NCBI GenBank assembly: GCA_036260255.1
Contig: DATAAF010000050.1
Coordinates: 1-42,255 of the forward strand
Length of the DNA stretch: 42,255 nucleotides
Source: DASZJY01 sp036260255
GTDB lineage: Bacteria > Actinomycetota > Acidimicrobiia > Acidimicrobiales > AC-14
Direction of reading: 5' to 3'
Numbering within the stretch: position 1 is the stretch's first letter; every line of letters begins with the position of its first letter. A program made the translations under genes and the position numbers. The notes beneath the pieces were generated by a model. The model worked only from the letters and a program-made list of their open reading frames with translations. It was not told the origin of the DNA and did not search any database. Positions 36,967 through 42,255 of the stretch are shown here, one piece after another.

Positions 36967-37736
36967 GCGCGGCCCCGGCAGGCCTGCTTCCCGGAGCCGA
37001 GCCGTTCTCCGCGCCCGGCGGCCCCTCGGGCGCCGGGGCGCTGGTGCTGCACGGCTTCACCGGCAGCCCCCACTCGGTCCGCGGCGTGGCTGCCGCCCTG
37101 GCGGAGGCGGGGTTGGCGGTGGAGGCGCCTCTCTTGCCCGGCCACGGCACCCGCATGGACGACCTGTTGGTGACCGGGTGGGACGACTGGTTGGCGGCCG
37201 TCGAGCGGAGCTGGGACGGCCTTCGTTCGCGCTGCGAGGGGGCCGCCGTCTTCGGGTTGTCGATGGGCGGCTCGCTGGCGTTGGCCCTCGCCGCCGAGCA
37301 TCCCGAGGTGGCGGGGCTGGCCCTGGTCAACCCCTTCGTCGACCCGCCGGCCGAGTCGTTCCGGGACCTGCTCCGCGGCCTGCTCGATTCCGGCAACGAG
37401 ATGATCCCCGGCATCGCCGGCGACATCGCCGACCCCCACGCCGTCGAGGTGGCGTACTCGGGCACGCCCGTCGGCCCGTTGCTCTCGCTGTCCGAGGCGC
37501 TCGAGCGGCTCCTCCCCCGGTTGGGCGACGTCAGCTGTCCGGTGCTGGTGATGACCAGCCGCACGGACAACGTGGTCCCGCCGGTGTCGAGCGACGTGCT
37601 GGCCGACCGGGTGGCGGGCCCGGTGGAGCGGGTGGTGCTGGAGAACAGTCTCCACGTGGCGACCCTCGACCACGACCGCGAGGAGATCGAGCGGCGGACC
37701 GTCGCCTTCGTCACGAAGGTGACGGCCGAGCCCTAG
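36963..37736 (+). CDS. Alpha/beta hydrolase, carboxylesterase-like
   Basis: 257 residues from GTG 36963. Oxyanion motif LVLHGFTGSPHSVRGVA, nucleophile S100 in GLSMGGS, acid D202 in SRTDNVVP and H231 in NSLHVATLDHD: the full triad in the order of Est30-type esterases / monoacylglycerol lipases. Substrate probably short esters or monoglycerides. No secretion signal. Confidence 0.9.
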   Translation: MSAAPAGLLPGAEPFSAPGGPSGAGALVLHGFTGSPHSVRGVAAALAEAGLAVEAPLLPGHGTRMDDLLVTGWDDWLAAVERSWDGLRSRCEGAAVFGLSMGGSLALALAAEHPEVAGLALVNPFVDPPAESFRDLLRGLLDSGNEMIPGIAGDIADPHAVEVAYSGTPVGPLLSLSEALERLLPRLGDVSCPVLVMTSRTDNVVPPVSSDVLADRVAGPVERVVLENSLHVATLDHDREEIERRTVAFVTKVTAEP

Positions 37737-37814
37737 TCACCAGGGGCCACGCGCCAGCGGACGGCCGGCGAGCACCTCAGAACTCGCCGAGCAACCTTCG
37801 GTTGGGAGGTGAAA

Positions 37815-38522
37815 TCAAGGCCCCATCCGGTCGGCCATCCTGGTGGCCAGCGCCTGCCGCTCGGAGGGGGAGAAGGGGTTCCGCACGCCGGTCGTCGACA
37901 GGAACGCAACCGCCCGTTCCCGTCGAACGGCAGTCACGTCGGTCGTCACGCGCACGGTCTGGCCCTGCGCCGTGATCGTCGCTTCGATCCTCAGACCGAC
38001 CGCCTCGTCGCCGACGGTAGGCACAGGAAGGCTGGACACGCTGACGGCCTGCACGGTCGCGCCGGGGCCGACCGAGCCCGCCAACTCACGTCGGGCCCCG
38101 CTTTCGAGGCAGTTCAAGACCGTCTGGTTGCGCAGTTGGGCCAGCGCCGCCTCGGCCTGTTCCTGCGTCTCGGCGATGGTGGCCGTCGAGCTGACGGATT
38201 GTGTCTCGCCCTTGTTGAACTCCTTGCCCTCGACGGTGCGGGGGCTCTCCGGCTCGTCGGCGGTGAGCACCGGGTCGTTCTGGACGCACCCCCCCAACAC
38301 CCGCTCCGTCTCGTCGTCGTCGTCCTCGTCGCTATCCGGGTCCTCGGTGTAGCCCGGGAGGTCGGCGGCGGTGAGCACGATCCGCCCCGCCCGCGCCTTG
38401 TCCTGCTCGGGCGTCGGTTGAGCGCTCGTGGGAGCGGTCGTCGGCTGGGAGGACTCGGAGTCGTCGCCCCCGCACCCGACGAGCAGCACGAGGGCGGTCG
38501 CCAGCACGAGGAACTTGCGCAT
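37815..38522 (-). CDS. Hypothetical lipoprotein
   Basis: 235 residues from ATG. Signal MRKFLVLATALVLLVGC with lipobox cysteine C17, a Ser/Thr/Pro linker, a strongly acidic stretch (DPDSDEDDDDETE) that might bind cations, two cysteines (GGCVQ and LNCLES) that could pair, and a beta-rich C-terminal domain. Family not recognised. Faces the esterase gene end to end. Confidence 0.75.
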   Translation of the reverse strand: MRKFLVLATALVLLVGCGGDDSESSQPTTAPTSAQPTPEQDKARAGRIVLTAADLPGYTEDPDSDEDDDDETERVLGGCVQNDPVLTADEPESPRTVEGKEFNKGETQSVSSTATIAETQEQAEAALAQLRNQTVLNCLESGARRELAGSVGPGATVQAVSVSSLPVPTVGDEAVGLRIEATITAQGQTVRVTTDVTAVRRERAVAFLSTTGVRNPFSPSERQALATRMADRMGP

Positions 38523-38571
38523 CGCCCACGGTCTAGCACCACGTCGGAGGGGCGTAGCCCTTCGGGGGGCG

Positions 38572-38593
38572 GTCGGGGGGCAGCGCCCCCGAC
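38572..38593. promoter_or_regulatory. Perfect 8-bp inverted repeat upstream of gatC
   Basis: GTCGGGGG (38572-38579) pairs with CCCCCGAC (38586-38593), loop of 6. If gatC starts leaderless, this palindrome covers the -35 region and is DNA-level, not mRNA. It resembles the element at 19-39. Confidence 0.35.
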
Positions 38594-38597
38594 GTCG

Positions 38598-38603
38598 TAC
38601 CAT
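38598..38603 (+). promoter_or_regulatory. -10 box for leaderless gatCAB
   Basis: TACCAT, 6 bases before the GTG at 38610. Confidence 0.5.
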
Positions 38604-38609
38604 GCGTTC

Positions 38610-38912
38610 GTGGCCCGGCGAATCTCCCGAGACGACGTCGCCCACGTGGCCGGGCTGGCCCGCCTGCGGCTGACCGACGAGGAGCTCGACCGCTTCACCG
38701 AGCAGTTGGGAGCGGTCCTCGACCACGCCGCCGACGTGGCCGCCCTCGACACCTCGGGGGTGCCGCCCACCGCCCACCCTCTGCCGCTCGTCAACGTGCT
38801 CCGGCCCGACACCGTCGTTCCCGGTCTCGACCGGGACGAGGTCCTGGCCCAGGCACCGGCCGCCGAGGACGGGCGCTTCCGCGTCCCCCGCATCCTGGGG
38901 GAAGCCCCCTGA
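38610..38912 (+). CDS. gatC: Asp-tRNA(Asn)/Glu-tRNA(Gln) amidotransferase subunit C
   Basis: 100 residues from GTG. Helical start ISRDDVAHVAGLARLRLTDEELDRFTEQL, then LDTSGVPPTAHPLPLVNVLRPD and the end GRFRVPRIL, the standard GatC sequence. Stabilises GatA and links it to GatB. TGATG overlap with gatA. Confidence 0.94.
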   Translation: MARRISRDDVAHVAGLARLRLTDEELDRFTEQLGAVLDHAADVAALDTSGVPPTAHPLPLVNVLRPDTVVPGLDRDEVLAQAPAAEDGRFRVPRILGEAP

Positions 38913-40336
38913 TGCCCACCGCCACGGCGGTCGCGCTGGCCAGAGCGGTCAGGACGGGCGAGCGCCGGGCGCGCGACATCATCGAGGAGCACGTCGCTCG
39001 GATCGCCGACGGCGACGCCGACGTCCACGCCTTCAACCTGGTCACCGCCGACCAGGCCCGTGACGCCGCCGACCGCGTCGACCGGGCGGTCGCCGAGGGC
39101 CGCGACCCCGGCCCTCTGGCCGGCGTCCCCGTCGCCCTGAAGGACAACCTCTGCACGCGCGGCGTCCCGACCACCTGCTCGTCGCGAATCCTCGAGCGCT
39201 GGGTCCCGCCCTACGACGCCACCGTCGTCACCCGCCTGGTCGACGCCGGAGCGGTCCTCGTCGGCAAGACCAACCTCGACGAGTTCGCCATGGGATCGTC
39301 AACGGAGAACTCCGCCTTCGGCCCGACGCTCAACCCCCATGACCCCACCCGGGTCCCCGGCGGCTCCAGCGGCGGGAGCGCGGCGGCGGTGGCCGCCGGC
39401 TTCGTCCCCCTCGCTCTCGGGTCGGACACCGGTGGGTCGATCCGCCAGCCCGCCGCGCTCTGCGGCGTCGTGGGGATGAAGCCGACGTACGGCCTGGTGT
39501 CCCGGTACGGGCTGGTGGCCTTCGCGTCGTCGCTCGACCAGGTTGGGCCGCTGGCCGCCACCGTCGCCGACGCCGCCCTCCTGTTCGAGGTGGTGGCGGG
39601 CCACGACCCCGCCGACTCCACTTCCATCCCCGCGCCCGCCCCGTCGGTCACCGCCGGCCTCAGCGAGGGGGTCGAGGGGTTGCGGGTGGGGGTGCTGGCC
39701 GAGCTCACCGAGGGGGTCAGCCCGGACGTCGCCGCCCGCCTCGAGGAGGCCGCCGTCGCCCTGGAGGCGGCGGGGGCCAAGATCGATGAGGCGTCGGTGC
39801 CGGCCGCCACCTACGGGCTGTCGGCGTACTACCTCATCGCACCGGCCGAGGCGTCGAGCAACCTGGCCCGCTACGACGGCGTCCGTTACGGCCTGCGGAT
39901 CGACGGGCCCGACGTGGGCGCGATGTACGGGGCGACGCGGGCGGCCGGGTTCGGCGCCGAGGTCAAGCGCCGCATCATGCTGGGCACCTACGCCCTTTCG
40001 GCCGGCTACTACGACGCCTACTACGGGCAGGCCCAGCGCGTCCGCACCCTGATCATCCGCGACTTCGACGCCGCCTACCAGTCGCACGACCTCCTGCTCG
40101 CGCCCACCACTCCCACCACCGCCTTCCCGCTGGGGGCCAAGACGGACGACCCCCTCACCATGTACCTGTCCGACGTGTGCACGATCCCGTCGAACCTGGC
40201 CGGTCACCCCGCCATCTCCGTCCCCTACGGGACGGGCGACGACGGCCTGCCGGTCGGGATCCAGCTGCTGGCGCCGGCGCTCGGCGAGCCTGTCCTCTTC
40301 AGGGCCGCCGCCGCCCTGGAAGCGAGCCGGCCATGA
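38912..40336 (+). CDS. gatA: Asp-tRNA(Asn)/Glu-tRNA(Gln) amidotransferase subunit A
   Basis: 474 residues, amidase-signature enzyme that frees ammonia from glutamine. Catalytic triad visible: K77 in VALKDNLCTRG, cis-serine S152 in PGGSSGGSAAA and nucleophile S176 in SDTGGSIRQPA. GLVSRYGLVAFASSLDQVGP and the C-terminal GHPAISVPYG are further GatA marks. The ATGA overlap couples it to gatB. Confidence 0.96.
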   Translation: MPTATAVALARAVRTGERRARDIIEEHVARIADGDADVHAFNLVTADQARDAADRVDRAVAEGRDPGPLAGVPVALKDNLCTRGVPTTCSSRILERWVPPYDATVVTRLVDAGAVLVGKTNLDEFAMGSSTENSAFGPTLNPHDPTRVPGGSSGGSAAAVAAGFVPLALGSDTGGSIRQPAALCGVVGMKPTYGLVSRYGLVAFASSLDQVGPLAATVADAALLFEVVAGHDPADSTSIPAPAPSVTAGLSEGVEGLRVGVLAELTEGVSPDVAARLEEAAVALEAAGAKIDEASVPAATYGLSAYYLIAPAEASSNLARYDGVRYGLRIDGPDVGAMYGATRAAGFGAEVKRRIMLGTYALSAGYYDAYYGQAQRVRTLIIRDFDAAYQSHDLLLAPTTPTTAFPLGAKTDDPLTMYLSDVCTIPSNLAGHPAISVPYGTGDDGLPVGIQLLAPALGEPVLFRAAAALEASRP

Positions 40337-41766
40337 CGACCGGCACCACGGTGACCACGAGGTGGGAGACGGTCGTCGGCCTGGAGGTGCACTGCGAGCT
40401 GGCCACCGCCACCAAGCTGTTCTGCGGGTGCCGCAACGCCTTTGGCGACGAGCCCAACACCAACGTGTGCCCGGTCTGCCTGGGGCTTCCCGGGTCGCTG
40501 CCCGTGCTCAACCGCCAGGCGGTGGAGCTGGCCATGCGCATCGGCGCCGCCCTGCACTGCGAGGTGCGGCCCTCGATCTTCCACCGCAAGAACTACTTCT
40601 ATCCGGACATGCCGAAGGACTACCAGATCAGCCAGTACGACGAGCCCATCAACGTCGGCGGCTGGCTGGAGCTCCCCGACGGCACGCGCGTCGGCATCAC
40701 CCGGGCCCACCTGGAGGAGGACACCGGCAAGACCACCCACGTCGGCCAGAGCGGGCGCATCCACGGGGCCGAGCACGCCCTCGTCGACTACAACCGCGCC
40801 GGCGTCCCCCTCGTCGAGATCGTGAGCGAGCCCGACATCCGCTCGGCCGAGGCGGCGACGGCCTACGTCAACGAGCTGCGGGCCATCCTCGTGGCGATCG
40901 GGGCGTCCGACGCCCGCATGGAGGAGGGGTCGCTGCGCGTCGACGCCAACGTCTCCGTGCGCCCCGCCGGCTCGGCGCGGTTCGGCACGCGGGCGGAGAT
41001 CAAGAACCTCAACTCGGTGCGCTCCCTCCGCCGGGCGCTCGAGTACGAGGTGTCCCGCCAGGTGGCGCTGCTCGAGTCGGGCGAGCCGGTCGTGCAGGAG
41101 ACCCGCCACTGGAACGAGGACGAGGGCCGCACCTCCTCGATGCGCTCCAAGGAGGAGGCGTTCGACTACCGGTACTTCCCCGAGCCCGACCTCGTGCCGG
41201 TGGACCCCGACGACGAGTGGAAGGCAGAGGTGGGCACCACGCTTCCGGCTCTGCCGGCCGCCCGGCGCGCCGAGCTGGCGGCCAAGGCCGGCGTGGCGCC
41301 CGCGGACGTCGCCCTCGTCGTCGACCGAGGGCTCGACCACCTGGTCGAAGCGGCCATCGACCGGGGGGCCGAGCCGCGCCTCGCCCTGGCCCGGGCGGCC
41401 AACGAGGTGGCCGCCGACCTGCAGGCCGGCCTCGCCCTCGATCCGGCCGCCTTCGCCGCGCTCCTGCGGATGGAGGCGGACGGCCGGCTCACCGCCACCC
41501 AGGCGAAGCAGGTGCTGGCCGAGCTGCTGGCGCGGGGAGGCGACCCCGCCGAGATCGCCGAGGCGCGCGGCTTCGAGGCGCTCGGCGGCAACACGCTGGC
41601 CGCCGCGGTGGACGCCGCTGTCGCCGCCCACCCGGCCGAGTGGGAGCGGCTGGCCGCCGGCGAGCAGAAGCTCATCGGCTTCTTCGTGGGCAAGGTCATG
41701 GCCGCCACCGCCGGGCGGGCCGACGGCAAGGCGGTCACCCAGCTGCTCCGTCAGCGCCTGTCCTAG
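40333..41766 (+). CDS. gatB: Asp-tRNA(Asn)/Glu-tRNA(Gln) amidotransferase subunit B
   Basis: 477 residues. ETVVGLEVHCEL starts the cradle domain; four zinc cysteines C31, C33, C46 and C49; HRKNYFYPDMPKDYQISQYD binds the acyl-tRNA end; LEEDTGK and LVEIVSEPDIRSAEA are kinase-site motifs; helical and YqeY tail domains complete it (LIGFFVGKVMAAT). Activates the tRNA-bound Asp/Glu with ATP and uses ammonia from GatA. Confidence 0.96.
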   Translation: MTTGTTVTTRWETVVGLEVHCELATATKLFCGCRNAFGDEPNTNVCPVCLGLPGSLPVLNRQAVELAMRIGAALHCEVRPSIFHRKNYFYPDMPKDYQISQYDEPINVGGWLELPDGTRVGITRAHLEEDTGKTTHVGQSGRIHGAEHALVDYNRAGVPLVEIVSEPDIRSAEAATAYVNELRAILVAIGASDARMEEGSLRVDANVSVRPAGSARFGTRAEIKNLNSVRSLRRALEYEVSRQVALLESGEPVVQETRHWNEDEGRTSSMRSKEEAFDYRYFPEPDLVPVDPDDEWKAEVGTTLPALPAARRAELAAKAGVAPADVALVVDRGLDHLVEAAIDRGAEPRLALARAANEVAADLQAGLALDPAAFAALLRMEADGRLTATQAKQVLAELLARGGDPAEIAEARGFEALGGNTLAAAVDAAVAAHPAEWERLAAGEQKLIGFFVGKVMAATAGRADGKAVTQLLRQRLS

Positions 41767-41767
41767 C

Positions 41768-41795
41768 CCGGCGGACCTGCGACTCGTCCCGCCGG
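41768..41795 (+). terminator. Candidate terminator of gatCAB
   Basis: CCGGCGG (41768-41774) pairs with CCGCCGG (41789-41795), followed within a few bases by a pyrimidine tract rich in T (around 41805-41819). It begins two bases after the gatB stop. The remainder of the 141-bp spacer shows no other feature. Confidence 0.5.
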
Positions 41796-41907
41796 CCTCA
41801 CGACTGCTTCTTTCTTCTCGTCGCCGCTCGCCGCCGACTCGCGGGAGGCGTCCATGCGCGGGCGGTGGCACCTGGCGCCGACCTGAGCGACGGGTGATGA
41901 TCGCGCC

Positions 41908-42237
41908 ATGTCCGTCGTGAGGATCAACGCCATCACCGTCCCCGCCGAACGGGCCGACGAGCTGGCGGCGCGCTTCGCCGCCCGGGCCGGGGAGGTGGGC
42001 AAGGCCGACGGGTTCGAGGAGTTCCAGCTCCTCCGCCCCACCGACGACCGGACCACGTGGCTCGTCTACACCCGCTGGCGGGACGAGGCGGCGTTCACCG
42101 CCTGGATGGGGTCGCGGGCGTTCACCCAAGGCCACGCACACGCCCAGGCGCAGAGTGGCCCCGTCGCCACTCAGAGTGAGCTCTGGTCGTTCGACGTCGA
42201 GCAGCGGGAGACGGCGGGGGAATTCCCCGGAGGCTGA
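41908..42237 (+). CDS. ABM-domain heme monooxygenase-like protein (MhuD/IsdG type)
   Basis: 109 residues. VVRINAITVPAERADELAAR and GFEEFQLLRPTDDRTTWLVYTRW closely follow mycobacterial MhuD (Rv3592) as I remember it. N7 and W66, which shape the heme site, are in register. The axial histidine of MhuD is at 75; here histidines lie at 76 and 78, so the Trp-to-His distance (10) is that of IsdG rather than MhuD. It would degrade heme to free iron, but plain ABM oxygenases are an alternative. Confidence 0.75.
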   Translation: MSVVRINAITVPAERADELAARFAARAGEVGKADGFEEFQLLRPTDDRTTWLVYTRWRDEAAFTAWMGSRAFTQGHAHAQAQSGPVATQSELWSFDVEQRETAGEFPGG

Positions 42238-42255
42238 CCTCCACGGATGTTGGAA

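Noticed and set aside
37792..37804. CAACC-TTC-GGTTG hairpin between the esterase and lipoprotein genes as terminator
   Set aside because: Only five base pairs and no T-tract; too weak to call.

Overview
The window is about 42 kb of chromosomal DNA with very high G+C. Genes start freely at GTG and TTG, many start and stop codons overlap (ATGA, GTGA, TTGA, TGATG), and many genes have a TANNNT -10 box only 6-9 bases before the start codon, as in leaderless transcription. With a GlgE-type glucan operon, a MhuD/IsdG-like monooxygenase and GatCAB, this points to an actinobacterium. I lean towards Acidimicrobiia or a relative, but that is an inference from gene content. No rRNA, tRNA, CRISPR array, insertion sequence or prophage gene was recognised.

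Region 1 (44-9836) is alpha-glucan metabolism. glgP (minus) diverges from a tightly coupled operon glgE-treS-mak-glgB. TreS converts trehalose to maltose, Mak phosphorylates maltose, GlgE polymerises maltose 1-phosphate into alpha-1,4-glucan, GlgB branches it, and GlgP takes it apart. Region 2 (9849-21407) is mixed housekeeping: a SRPBCC protein, a GT-C membrane glycosyltransferase, DoxX plus a methyltransferase, a cysteine desulfurase coupled to mnmA (tRNA 2-thiolation), a YibE/F membrane protein, an unknown membrane protein, NAD-dependent DNA ligase coupled to a MOSC protein, and a HIT protein with a small anchored protein. Region 3 (21529-25983) has a PASTA Ser/Thr kinase, an ABC-2 exporter pair and a methyltransferase.

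Region 4 (26032-30431) is the most interesting: two adjacent amino-acid-kinase-fold genes that resemble the two subunits (MosB, MosA) of the Azotobacter molybdenum storage protein, followed directly by modA-modB-modC for molybdate/tungstate uptake. This looks like a complete 'import and store' oxyanion operon. Histidines that hold polymolybdate in the Azotobacter protein appear to be missing in both subunits, and the spacer between the two subunit genes can form mutually exclusive hairpins.

Region 5 (30432-36059) has a small membrane protein with an extracytoplasmic Ig-like domain, a small unknown gene, and a two-component system whose regulator and kinase genes converge and overlap. The kinase gene lies directly behind a sugar-type solute-binding lipoprotein that has no permease beside it. 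An SCP2-like gene follows. Region 6 (36124-42237) has two small Cys-containing unknown proteins, an esterase-like hydrolase, a lipoprotein, gatC-gatA-gatB for Gln-tRNA/Asn-tRNA formation, and a heme-oxygenase-like ABM protein.
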